Below the pieces are notes generated by a model. That model was given only the letters and a program-made list of their open reading frames with translations. It was not told where the DNA came from and did no database searches. From contig CBFIIQ010000005.1 of NCBI GenBank assembly GCA_965662685.1, forward strand, positions 1-64,000: a DNA stretch of 64,000 bases, written 5' to 3'. Origin of the DNA: Eutrophocola sp965662685. GTDB lineage: Bacteria; Pseudomonadota; Gammaproteobacteria; Pseudomonadales; Pseudohongiellaceae. The position numbers and the translations under genes are program-made. Within the stretch, counting starts at the first letter, position 1. The number at the start of each line of letters is the position of its first letter. Shown here one piece after another: positions 9,230 to 16,959 of the stretch.

Positions 9230-9643
9230 TTACTTTACAGCCGGCAAACCCTGGCTTTGCCATTCTGTCATACCGCCTTTCATGCGGTTAACAGCGCTAA
9301 AGCCGTTTTCAGTGAGTGTTTTAACAGCTTCACCCGACTGATGTCCCATCTGGCAAACCACCACAAGTGGCTTATCCCGATATTTTTCCAGTTCCACCAT
9401 ACGGTCTTTCAATTTTGCTGAGGGGATATTTATGGCGTCCACAATATGGCCGCCATCGAAGGCTTTTTTGTCCCTGATATCCAGGAACACAGCATTCTCC
9501 CTGTTAACCAGCAAGGTGGCCTGATGGGGACTTAAAGCATCCCCGGCTTTAGCTGTCAGGTACATCACCAAAGTGACAACCAGTCCAAGCCAGATTCCGG
9601 AGAGGATCCAATGATTAACTAGAAATTCAATAAATTGAGCCAT
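9230..9643 (-). CDS. Membrane-anchored rhodanese-like sulfurtransferase
   Basis: 137 aa from the ATG at 9643. An N-terminal transmembrane helix (LSGIWLGLVVTLVMYLTAKAG) precedes a single rhodanese domain with the active-site loop VVCQMGHQSGEAV; the loop Cys is the likely persulfide carrier. It resembles YibN, which is normally linked to grxC-secB. The longer reading from 9757 adds a 38-residue unlikely leader and is rejected. The substrate is unknown. Confidence 0.86.
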   Translation of the reverse strand: MAQFIEFLVNHWILSGIWLGLVVTLVMYLTAKAGDALSPHQATLLVNRENAVFLDIRDKKAFDGGHIVDAINIPSAKLKDRMVELEKYRDKPLVVVCQMGHQSGEAVKTLTENGFSAVNRMKGGMTEWQSQGLPAVK

Positions 9644-9818
9644 TAGAATTCCAAAACTGCCAATTCCAAAGAGGCACGGAGTATACACGCCAACTTTCTG
9701 GAAGTCAGGTAAAGTTTCCCCGCAAAAGGGCTTTTCTTTGCCACATCTTACTCGCAAGAAAAGCCCTAATTAGTGATAATATCACTCAACAAATCTGTTT
9801 TTACTTCCAAGGTACAGT

Positions 9819-11363
9819 ATGACGACTTCCGCCGGACCCACCCTCCTGCTAATTCTGGATGGCTGGGGTTATAGTGATAACAAAAAACACAATGCCATCA
9901 GTCAGGCCAACACGCCGGTATGGGATCAGCTGCTGGAAAAATATCCCCATACCCTGATTCAGACATCGGGACTCAAGGTTGGACTGCCGGAAGGGCAAAT
10001 GGGCAATTCCGAAGTCGGCCACATGAACCTGGGCGCAGGTCGGGTTGTCTACCAGAGTCTCACGCGCATCGACAAGGATATTGTCGACGGTGACTTTTAT
10101 AAAAACCCCGTGCTCTGCCAGGCAACCGATGATGTTATTACCAATGACTCGGCGCTGCATATTATTGGCCTGCTTTCACCAGGGGGCATCCACAGTCACG
10201 AAAATCAAATTGCAGCGATGGTTGATCTGGCTCATCAAAGGGGATGCCGGAAGATTTTCCTGCATGCCCTGCTTGATGGTCGGGACACCCCTCCACGCAG
10301 TGCTGCCTCCTCCATTAAAAAATTTGAGGACAAATTTTCTGAACTGGGATGCGGCCAGATAGCGTCTGTATGCGGACGCTTTTTTGCCATGGATCGAGAT
10401 AAAAACTGGGAACGAGTAAAGAAAGCCTTTGACGCCATTTGTTATGGCGATGCTGAGCACCAATACGTATCAGCCAGCGCTGCGCTTGAAGCAGCCTATG
10501 ACCGCGGTGAAAATGATGAATTTGTTCAGCCTGCCTGTATAAATTCAGAACAGGGCAACGCTTCCATCAACGACAGAGATGCTGTTGTGTTTATGAACTT
10601 TCGCGCCGATCGTGCCCGCGAACTGACCCGTGTTTTTACTGACAAGGATTTCCACGAATTTGATCGGGGCAATATGCCCGCTCTCAGCCGCTTTGTCACG
10701 CTCACTGAGTATGCTGAAGATATTGTTGCTGATTGCGCCTACCCGCCACAAAAACTTGATAATGTATTGGGTGAATATCTCGCCAATATGAAAAAGACTC
10801 AGCTGCGCATTGCCGAGACGGAAAAGTATGCGCACGTCACCTTCTTCTTTAGCGGTGGCCGGGAAAAAGAATACCAGGGCGAAACCCGAATCCTGGTACC
10901 GTCGCCAAAAGTTGATACCTATGATCTGAAACCGGAAATGAGCGCTCCGGAAGTAACCGAAAAGCTGGTTAGCGCAATAAAAAACCGGGAGTTTGACGTC
11001 ATCATCTGCAATTACGCCAATGGCGATATGGTTGGGCATACCGGCATATGGGAAGCCGCATTAAAAGCTGCTGAAGTTGTGGATGGCTGCCTGAAAAAAA
11101 TAGTCGATGCCATACTGGAAGTAAACGGTAACTGTCTCATCACTGCCGACCATGGAAATCTGGAACAAATGGTTGATGAAGCTTCTGGCCAACCGCTCAC
11201 CTCTCATACCAACGGTCCAGTACCATTAATTTATGCAGGAAAGCAAAACCTGACATTGAAAGACGGCGGCTCATTATGTGACATAGCACCCTCCATTCTT
11301 TCTTTGTTGGAACTACCGCAACCAGAAGAAATGACCGGCACCACATTGATCCAATCAAGTTAA
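9819..11363 (+). CDS. gpmI: GpmI, cofactor-independent phosphoglycerate mutase
   Basis: Interconverts 3- and 2-phosphoglycerate in glycolysis and gluconeogenesis using two metal ions; 514 aa is full length. The alkaline-phosphatase-like metal motif LILDGWG (Asp14), the catalytic serine in GNSEVGHMNLGAGR (Ser64) and the C-terminal TADHGN metal site are all present. Its TAA overlaps the ATG of envC by one base, so the two are coupled. The gpmI-envC-ctpA order is common in gammaproteobacteria. Confidence 0.97.
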   Translation: MTTSAGPTLLLILDGWGYSDNKKHNAISQANTPVWDQLLEKYPHTLIQTSGLKVGLPEGQMGNSEVGHMNLGAGRVVYQSLTRIDKDIVDGDFYKNPVLCQATDDVITNDSALHIIGLLSPGGIHSHENQIAAMVDLAHQRGCRKIFLHALLDGRDTPPRSAASSIKKFEDKFSELGCGQIASVCGRFFAMDRDKNWERVKKAFDAICYGDAEHQYVSASAALEAAYDRGENDEFVQPACINSEQGNASINDRDAVVFMNFRADRARELTRVFTDKDFHEFDRGNMPALSRFVTLTEYAEDIVADCAYPPQKLDNVLGEYLANMKKTQLRIAETEKYAHVTFFFSGGREKEYQGETRILVPSPKVDTYDLKPEMSAPEVTEKLVSAIKNREFDVIICNYANGDMVGHTGIWEAALKAAEVVDGCLKKIVDAILEVNGNCLITADHGNLEQMVDEASGQPLTSHTNGPVPLIYAGKQNLTLKDGGSLCDIAPSILSLLELPQPEEMTGTTLIQSS

Positions 11364-12529
11364 TGCATCTTCAAAAAATATTAAAAACTGTTTTTATAAT
11401 TACCTCAGTTTTTTTATTTACTGTCGCGTTCAGTGCACAGAATTCAAGCCCGCAACAACCTGACGCCGAAACACTGGCGGCGATTAACAAGGCTATTACA
11501 GATGTGCAGAAGGAAATTGCACAGCGTAATTCAGAGCGCACCTCGGCTTATCAGCTACTGGAAACCACCGAAAAAGAACTGTTTTCATTAAACAGAGAAA
11601 TCTCCCTGATTGAGGCTGACATTAAACAAAACACCTCTGAAGTTGAAAAACTGCAGGCAGAAAAAAACCGATTATTGCTTCGAAAAAACAGTCAGCAGGA
11701 TTTAATTGGAAGATATTTACGCAGTGCCTATCAATCCGGCCAGGATGAATATTTTAAATTGTTACTCAACCAGGAAGATCCGGTTCTGCTTGCAAGAACA
11801 CTTCGTTATTACCAATATTTCAATGACGCGCGCAGCGAAAAGATTGATGAATATGGCGCTACTATCGACGAATTAGGCGATGTCGAAGAAAAAATTCTGG
11901 GAAGAAATCTCACCCTCAGTGACAAACGTGCTTTATTAACCAGACAGCAGTCTTCAATGCAGGCAAGAATTACTGAGCGCCAGGACTTACTGGATGAATT
12001 GGACTCGATCCTTACAAGCAGCAGCAGAAAACTGGAAGCCCTTGAGTCAGAAAAAGTTGAAATGGAGTTACTCGTTGAAGAACTCAGGCGTTCAATTGCC
12101 AACCTCAGACTGGGCGATCAGGAACAGCCCTTCGCCAGCATGAAAGGCAAGCTGCCAAGACCGGTAGATGGTCGATTTAAAAACCGCTGGGGCAGCAGTT
12201 ATGGCCTGGGTGATCTTAGCTGGGAAGGCGTCACCATCGAGGCTGGAGCAGGGGAAGAAATTCATGCTATTCATCGCGGCCGCGTAGTCTTTTCAGACTG
12301 GTTTTCCAGCTCTGGCCTGCTCTTGATAATTGACCATGGGGATGGTTATATGAGTCTTTATGCCCATAATCAGGAACTTTACAAAGACGTGGGTGAGTGG
12401 GTAGTTGGCGGTGATATTATTGCCGCTGTTGGCAATACCGGCGGTGAAGCAAGTTATGGGCTGTATTTCGAAATTCGCCATAATGGGGATTCGGTAAACC
12501 CCTCAAGCTGGTTTCAAGCCAGCAATTGA
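11363..12529 (+). CDS. envC: EnvC-like murein hydrolase activator
   Basis: A periplasmic protein of 388 aa with a signal peptide (about residues 1-24), long coiled coil (about 30-250) and a C-terminal LytM/M23 domain (about 270-388). The zinc ligands are degenerate: the first His-x3-Asp site is not present and the HxH site reads LYFEIRH, as in E. coli EnvC. This points to an amidase activator at the division septum rather than an endopeptidase. Its start overlaps the gpmI stop by one base. Confidence 0.9.
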   Translation: MHLQKILKTVFIITSVFLFTVAFSAQNSSPQQPDAETLAAINKAITDVQKEIAQRNSERTSAYQLLETTEKELFSLNREISLIEADIKQNTSEVEKLQAEKNRLLLRKNSQQDLIGRYLRSAYQSGQDEYFKLLLNQEDPVLLARTLRYYQYFNDARSEKIDEYGATIDELGDVEEKILGRNLTLSDKRALLTRQQSSMQARITERQDLLDELDSILTSSSRKLEALESEKVEMELLVEELRRSIANLRLGDQEQPFASMKGKLPRPVDGRFKNRWGSSYGLGDLSWEGVTIEAGAGEEIHAIHRGRVVFSDWFSSSGLLLIIDHGDGYMSLYAHNQELYKDVGEWVVGGDIIAAVGNTGGEASYGLYFEIRHNGDSVNPSSWFQASN

Positions 12530-12711
12530 AGTTAATCAGGCGTCGCAGCTGAACCTCAGATTAACCCTGAATTTATTTAGAGTTTTGTACAGTACTTTCA
12601 AACTGCTTTTTGCAATAATTCGTGCAACTAAATGATATTTTCCCCTGTCTTATGCGTAAGGATTATCAGCCTACTATATTCAATAGCCATAGTGTTACAA
12701 GAAATCAAATT

Positions 12712-14121
12712 ATGAATACAAACAGATTTTCATCTTTATTAAATACTGGACGCAGTGGCATTGTGTTGTCACTTTGCCTGTTCTGTCTTTTTTCTGCCTC
12801 CACCTTTGCCCAGTCGGAAAATGAGCCTGAAACCCCGCTTCTTTTACCACTTGATGAAGTACGCCTGTTCACTGAAGTACTGAATCGAATTCGCAGCGCT
12901 TATGTGGAACCCATAGATGACAAAACCCTGCTGGAAAACGCAATCAAGGGAATGCTGGCAGGTATTGACCCTCATTCAACCTACCTTGCTGCCGATGATT
13001 ATGACCAGTTACAGGAAAGCACAACCGGCGAGTTTGGTGGTCTTGGAGTCGAGGTAGGTATAGAAGATGGCTTTATCAAGGTTATCTCCCCCATGGACGG
13101 TTCACCGGCTGATCGCGCCGGTGTTCGCGCCGGTGATCTGATCATCAAGCTGGATGACACGCCAGCCCGGGAAGTAACACTTGGCGACACTGTTGATCTT
13201 ATGCGTGGCGAACCGGGAACCGATATTGTCCTCACCATTCTGCGTGAAGGGGTAAGTGATGCTTTTGAAGTCACTGTTACACGGGAAATAATTCAGGCAC
13301 GTAGCGTTCGTTCGCGAATTATTGAGCCTGGCTATGGTTATATCCGTGTCGCTACTTTTTCTGTGGACACCGGTGAAGAAGTTAAAGATGCGCTCGTAAA
13401 ATTTCACGAAGAATCAGAATTAAAAGGCGTCGTTCTGGATTTACGCAACAACCCCGGCGGCGTCCTGCAATCGGCTGTAGGCGTGGTCGATGCTTTTATT
13501 ACTGACGGTTTGATCGTTTATACCGAAGGCAGGGTTGAAAATTCAGAAATGCGTTTTGAAGCCTCAACGGAAGATCAAAGTCAGGGCGTTCCTCTGGTAG
13601 TGCTAATCAACTCCGGCTCCGCCTCGGCTTCTGAAATTGTTGCCGGTGCTTTGCAGGACCACCAGCGTGGCATCATTATGGGAACGGAAAGTTTTGGCAA
13701 AGGCTCCGTACAAACGGTACTACCGCTGACCAATGACCGCGCAATCAAACTTACTACAGCGCTGTACTTTACACCCAAAGGCCGCTCTATCCAGGCCCTG
13801 GGCATAACCCCGGACATCATTGTCGATAGAGGCCAGGTGACCCGAATCCCGGATAGCCTGATTTCATATCGTGAAGCCGACCTGGTCGGACACCTGGAAA
13901 ATGCCAACGGCGAAGACACTGACAGCGCCGAGCAAAGTGAGGAAGAAGCCGTAATTGCGGCAGAAATTCCAACCCAGGAAGCACTGGAAGTAATCGTGCG
14001 CGATTACCAGCTCAATGAAGCCATCAATGTTCTGAAGGGACTCAATATCATTCGCCCCCGGGTAATGGCTGAATCAGAGACACAGTTGCTGGAAGATATT
14101 GAAGGTACAAGCGCCAGATAA
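12712..14121 (+). CDS. ctpA: CtpA/Prc-type carboxy-terminal processing protease (S41)
   Basis: A periplasmic serine protease, about 469 aa from the ATG at 12712. A signal peptide (FCLFSASTFAQS) precedes the S41 cap region, a PDZ domain (GLGVEVGIEDGFIKVI onward) and the catalytic core. The Ser is in INSGSASASE and the Lys dyad partner in GTESFGKGSV. A GTG at 12622 would add 30 residues ahead of the signal peptide and is less likely. The stop codon is immediately followed by a tandem heptamer array. The end of the gpmI-envC-ctpA operon lies here. Confidence 0.94.
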   Translation: MNTNRFSSLLNTGRSGIVLSLCLFCLFSASTFAQSENEPETPLLLPLDEVRLFTEVLNRIRSAYVEPIDDKTLLENAIKGMLAGIDPHSTYLAADDYDQLQESTTGEFGGLGVEVGIEDGFIKVISPMDGSPADRAGVRAGDLIIKLDDTPAREVTLGDTVDLMRGEPGTDIVLTILREGVSDAFEVTVTREIIQARSVRSRIIEPGYGYIRVATFSVDTGEEVKDALVKFHEESELKGVVLDLRNNPGGVLQSAVGVVDAFITDGLIVYTEGRVENSEMRFEASTEDQSQGVPLVVLINSGSASASEIVAGALQDHQRGIIMGTESFGKGSVQTVLPLTNDRAIKLTTALYFTPKGRSIQALGITPDIIVDRGQVTRIPDSLISYREADLVGHLENANGEDTDSAEQSEEEAVIAAEIPTQEALEVIVRDYQLNEAINVLKGLNIIRPRVMAESETQLLEDIEGTSAR

Positions 14122-14197
14122 GTCGCAAGTCGCAAGTCGCAAGTCGCAAGTCGCAAGTCGCAAGTCGCAAGTCGCAAGTCGCAAGTCGCAAGTCGCA
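14121..14197 (+). repeat. Tandem heptamer array, AGTCGCA x11
   Basis: Eleven perfect back-to-back copies of a 7-bp unit, beginning on the last base of the ctpA stop codon. Read on the ctpA coding strand the unit is TCGCAAG. The unit is far too short for CRISPR. Confidence 0.98.
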
Positions 14198-14223
14198 AAA
14201 AAGGCGACTAAATTAGTCGCCTT
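14197..14223 (-). terminator. Intrinsic terminator for hisF (minus strand)
   Basis: A perfect 10-bp stem (14201-14210 with 14214-14223, AAGGCGACTA/TAGTCGCCTT) with a 3-nt loop. On the minus strand it is followed by six T's (A run 14197-14202), as expected for a terminator reading leftward from hisF. The stem shares GCGACT with the adjacent heptamer, which suggests the array may have grown from its arm (inference). Confidence 0.75.
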
Positions 14224-14258
14224 GTCGGATGCGTCCCTGCGGTCCTTATCCGACCTAC
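14224..14258 (-). repeat. REP-like extragenic palindrome with GTAG head
   Basis: Arms GTCGGAT (14224-14230) and ATCCGAC (14248-14254) enclose a GC-rich imperfect stem. On the minus strand it reads GTAGGTCGGATAAGG..., the tetranucleotide-head-plus-hairpin layout of REP elements moved by RAYT (TnpA-REP) proteins. It closely resembles the E. coli REP pattern GCCGGATGCG...CTTATCCGGCCTAC. Only one copy was found in the window. Confidence 0.7.
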
Positions 14259-14289
14259 AGAAAACCGTTGAAGCCCGAGAGAGTGGTTG

Positions 14290-14338
14290 CTTGTCTCTTG
14301 TCTCTTGTCTCTTGTCTCTTGTCTCTTGTCTCTTGCCT
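14290..14338. repeat. Tandem heptamer array, CTTGTCT x6 plus one variant
   Basis: Six perfect 7-bp copies followed by CTTGCCT. On the hisF coding strand the unit is AGACAAG. It lies in the ctpA-hisF convergent spacer, with no coding character. Confidence 0.97.
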
Positions 14339-14370
14339 CTTTTTATAGAAACCTGCCGCCTCCCTGCACC

Positions 14371-14443
14371 GCCCACCTTTTTCCTTTTTCCTTTATCCTT
14401 CATCTTCTCTTGTAACTTGCGACTTGTAACTTAAAACTGTCTT
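14371..14443. repeat. Degenerate heptamer tract running into the hisF stop codon
   Basis: 14371-14403 is a pyrimidine-rich block (GCCCACC then CTTTTTC/CTTTATC units). From 14409 the units CTTGTAA, CTTGCGA, CTTGTAA and CTTAAAA continue the 7-bp period to the hisF stop at 14442. The 14371-14403 block recurs inverted at 15267-15299, upstream of hisF. The whole ctpA-hisF spacer (14122-14441) is made of such repeats plus the terminator and REP-like element. Confidence 0.85.
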
Positions 14444-15212
14444 ACCGAACAACAATCCCCTTCCCCGCCATATATTCCTTCGCTTCAGGGATGGAATATT
14501 CGCCAAAGTGAAAAATACTCGCAGCTAATACAGCATCAGCCTTGCCTTCGGTAATACCATCTACAAGGTGCTGAAGATTACCTACACCACCCGAGGCAAT
14601 TAACGGTACAGATACCGCTTCACTGATCGCCCGGTTCAATGCCAGGTCAAAGCCATCCTTGGTGCCATCCCGATCCATACTGGTTAACAGTATTTCACCG
14701 GCACCGTTGGCGACCATCTTTTTTGCCCACTCAACCGCATCAAGACCGGTGGGATTGCGACCACCATGAGTAAAGATCTCCCATTTGTCAGGCTCACCCT
14801 GAGCGGACACTTTCTTGGCATCAATGGCGACGACAATACACTGGGAACCAAATTTTTCGGCGGCCTCCCTGACAAAGTCAGGGTTCTTAACAGCACTGGT
14901 ATTGATAGCGACTTTGTCCGCGCCAGCATTAAGCATGTCACGAATATCCTGCAGCGTGCGAATACCACCACCGACCGTTAAGGGAATAAAAACCTGCCCC
15001 GCAATATCCCGCACCGTATCAATCGTGGTCTGCCGACCTTCATGGCTGGCAGTAATATCCAGGAACGTGATTTCGTCAGCCCCCTGATCGCAATAACGCT
15101 TGGCTACCTCAACAGGATCACCGGCATCGCGAATATCAACAAACTGAACGCCTTTAACAACACGACCGTTTTCACAATCGAGACAGGGAATGATGCGTTT
15201 TGCCAGGGTCAT
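14442..15212 (-). CDS. hisF: HisF, imidazole glycerol phosphate synthase cyclase subunit
   Basis: The (beta/alpha)8-barrel that uses ammonia from HisH to convert PRFAR into IGP and AICAR in histidine synthesis. 256 aa from the ATG at 15212, which has GGAAA upstream; an in-frame TTG four codons earlier is a poorer start. MTLAKRIIPCLD carries the catalytic Asp and VVAIDAKK the second catalytic Asp. HisF is normally in a run with hisB, hisH and hisA; here hisA is absent and a repeat-filled spacer separates it from hisH. Confidence 0.96.
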   Translation of the reverse strand: MTLAKRIIPCLDCENGRVVKGVQFVDIRDAGDPVEVAKRYCDQGADEITFLDITASHEGRQTTIDTVRDIAGQVFIPLTVGGGIRTLQDIRDMLNAGADKVAINTSAVKNPDFVREAAEKFGSQCIVVAIDAKKVSAQGEPDKWEIFTHGGRNPTGLDAVEWAKKMVANGAGEILLTSMDRDGTKDGFDLALNRAISEAVSVPLIASGGVGNLQHLVDGITEGKADAVLAASIFHFGEYSIPEAKEYMAGKGIVVR

Positions 15213-15266
15213 TTCTTTTTCCAATAATTTGAGTAGGCGATTTTTATCGGGATATTTTCAGGGAGG

Positions 15267-15299
15267 ATAAAAGATAAAGGAAAAAGGATAAAGGTGGGC
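15267..15299. repeat. Inverted copy of the hisF-flanking pyrimidine/purine block
   Basis: Reads AGGATAAAAGATAAAGG... GGTGGGC on the plus strand and is an approximately 90% inverted match to 14371-14403. In addition 15283-15296 is a perfect 14-nt inverted match to 15402-15415, with a 105-nt loop between them, in the hisH-hisF spacer. Confidence 0.85.
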
Positions 15300-15403
15300 T
15301 TATGCATGACTGCAGATGCAGGCATTCTATTTTACAAAAGCTGTAAGGCCTAAGTTTTGGTCAAAGAAAAGCTTACCTTGGCAACTTTCACTGAACCATC
15401 TCA

Positions 15404-15459
15404 CCTTTATCCTTTATCCTTTATCCTTTTTCCTTTTTCCTTTTTCCTTTTTCCTTTTT
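15404..15459. repeat. Tandem heptamer array, CCTTTAT x3 then CCTTTTT x5, abutting the hisH stop
   Basis: Eight 7-bp units end exactly at the hisH stop codon (15460-15462). On the hisH coding strand they read AAAAAGG then ATAAAGG. This tract and the inverted block fill most of the 15213-15459 spacer where hisA would be expected. Confidence 0.97.
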
Positions 15460-16104
15460 CTAAACACCCCCATCCCATTCAAGGAAGTTCTTATAAAGTT
15501 GCAATCCCACCGTCTGACTTTTTTCAGGATGAAACTGCACGGCAAAAATATTCTGCCTGGCCAGTGCTGCTGCAAACTTATCAGGGTAAGCACTTTCACC
15601 AACAACATCAGCATGATTGGCAGGCGTTACAAAATAGGAATGCACAAAATAAAAACGGCTATTGTCCTCAATGCCATTCCACATCGGATGGGCACTGGTT
15701 TGTTTAACCTCATTCCAACCCATGTGTGGCACCTTCAAACGCTCACCAATTTCATTGGTCTTATTTTCTGCAAAGCGTTTTGCATTGCCTTCGAATAAAC
15801 CAATACAGTCCACACCATTATTTTCCTGACTGTGTTGCATTAATGCCTGCATGCCAACACAAATGCCAAATACTGGTCGGTCTTCAACCAGGCGGCGCAA
15901 AATATCGTCAATGCCGAGGCGTTTAATTTCTCCCATACAATCACGCATGGCACCAACACCGGGAAAAATAATGCGATCAGCATTAAGAAGGGTTTTTTCA
16001 TCGGCGGTGACGGAAACCTGCAGGTTTTCCCCAACATGCTCCACCGCTTTCGCAACGGAGTGCAGGTTCCCCATGCCATAATCAATAACAGCAACACGGT
16101 TCAT
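15460..16104 (-). CDS. hisH: HisH, imidazole glycerol phosphate synthase glutamine amidotransferase subunit
   Basis: A class I glutamine amidotransferase that supplies ammonia to HisF; 214 aa from the ATG at 16104 (a TTG codon just before is not needed). The nucleophile Cys lies in FGICVGMQAL and the His-Glu of the triad in VQFHPEKS. It follows hisB by 40 bp. The stop codon abuts a tandem heptamer array. Confidence 0.96.
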   Translation of the reverse strand: MNRVAVIDYGMGNLHSVAKAVEHVGENLQVSVTADEKTLLNADRIIFPGVGAMRDCMGEIKRLGIDDILRRLVEDRPVFGICVGMQALMQHSQENNGVDCIGLFEGNAKRFAENKTNEIGERLKVPHMGWNEVKQTSAHPMWNGIEDNSRFYFVHSYFVTPANHADVVGESAYPDKFAAALARQNIFAVQFHPEKSQTVGLQLYKNFLEWDGGV

Positions 16105-16144
16105 CAAAGTTCAGCCTGGTTTATCTAAAGAGTAATCTAAAGAA

Positions 16145-16741
16145 TTATTTGGACAATGTTCCCTTGGTTGAGGGAACGACTCCCTGCATGCGCGGATCAG
16201 CTTCAATTGCCATACGCACCGCACGACCAAAGGCCTTGAACACCGTTTCTATCTGGTGATGGGCATTATTGCCACGCAGGTTATCAATGTGCAGGGTGAC
16301 CTTGGCACTATTTACAAAGCCCTGAAAGAATTCGTAAAACAAATCCACGTCAAAACCACCCACAGCACCGCGCTTGAAGGGAATATTGTATTCAAGCCCC
16401 GGACGTCCGGAAAAATCGATCACCACTCGTGACAGCGCTTCGTCCAGAGGCACATAGGCATGGCCATAACGGCGTATCCCGGTTTTATCCAGCGCCTTGT
16501 CAAACGCCTGTCCCAGAGTGATACCCAGATCCTCAACGGTGTGATGAGCATCAATCTCCAGGTCGCCATCGGCTTTAATATCCATATCAATCAGACCATG
16601 GCGGGCAACCTGCTCAAGCATATGTTCCAGAAACGGCAGACCGGATGAAATTTTATAATCACCAGTGCCGTCCAGATTAATACTGACGGAAATTTGAGTT
16701 TCTTTGGTATTGCGTTCTACCGACGCCGTTCGGGCTGTCAT
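16145..16741 (-). CDS. hisB: HisB, imidazoleglycerol-phosphate dehydratase
   Basis: Dehydrates IGP to imidazole acetol phosphate, a manganese enzyme. 198 aa from the ATG at 16741, chosen because GAGGAT sits just upstream; the longer ORF to 16759 lacks support. Metal-binding motifs DAHHTVEDLGI and NNAHHQIETVFKA are intact. It is the monofunctional form without the phosphatase domain found in E. coli. First gene of the local his group. Confidence 0.97.
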   Translation of the reverse strand: MTARTASVERNTKETQISVSINLDGTGDYKISSGLPFLEHMLEQVARHGLIDMDIKADGDLEIDAHHTVEDLGITLGQAFDKALDKTGIRRYGHAYVPLDEALSRVVIDFSGRPGLEYNIPFKRGAVGGFDVDLFYEFFQGFVNSAKVTLHIDNLRGNNAHHQIETVFKAFGRAVRMAIEADPRMQGVVPSTKGTLSK

Positions 16742-16852
16742 AATATCCTCTGGGGCCACCTGTAATTGGCGACTGTTTCAGAAAAAACGCGATTATACGC
16801 CCATTCCCCGCTCAAATGAAAAAGGAAACTGAAAAAATCCTTATATTTCATT

Positions 16853-16891
16853 GTCCTGGGAATATGTCCTGGGAATATGTCCTGGAAATCT
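16853..16891. repeat. 13-bp tandem repeat in the hisB-mutY spacer
   Basis: Two perfect copies of GTCCTGGGAATAT (16853-16865, 16866-16878) and a third degenerate copy (16879-16891), in the divergent promoter region between hisB and mutY. It could be spaced operator sites or a simple slippage repeat. Confidence 0.85.
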
Positions 16892-16959
16892 GTAACGGGA
16901 TTCTTATCAATCAGTCTCCTTACAGGTAAACTACCCTGCAATCATAAACACCATGCAGG

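Noticed and set aside
12622..12711. GTG start for ctpA
   Set aside because: It puts 30 residues ahead of a clear signal peptide; ATG 12712 fits better.
14121..14338. CRISPR array
   Set aside because: Repeat unit is 7 bp with no spacers between units.
14099..14434. ORFs with DLRLATC, ETRDKRQ or KSQVASR repeats
   Set aside because: They are translations of the heptamer arrays and have no family resemblance or start signals.
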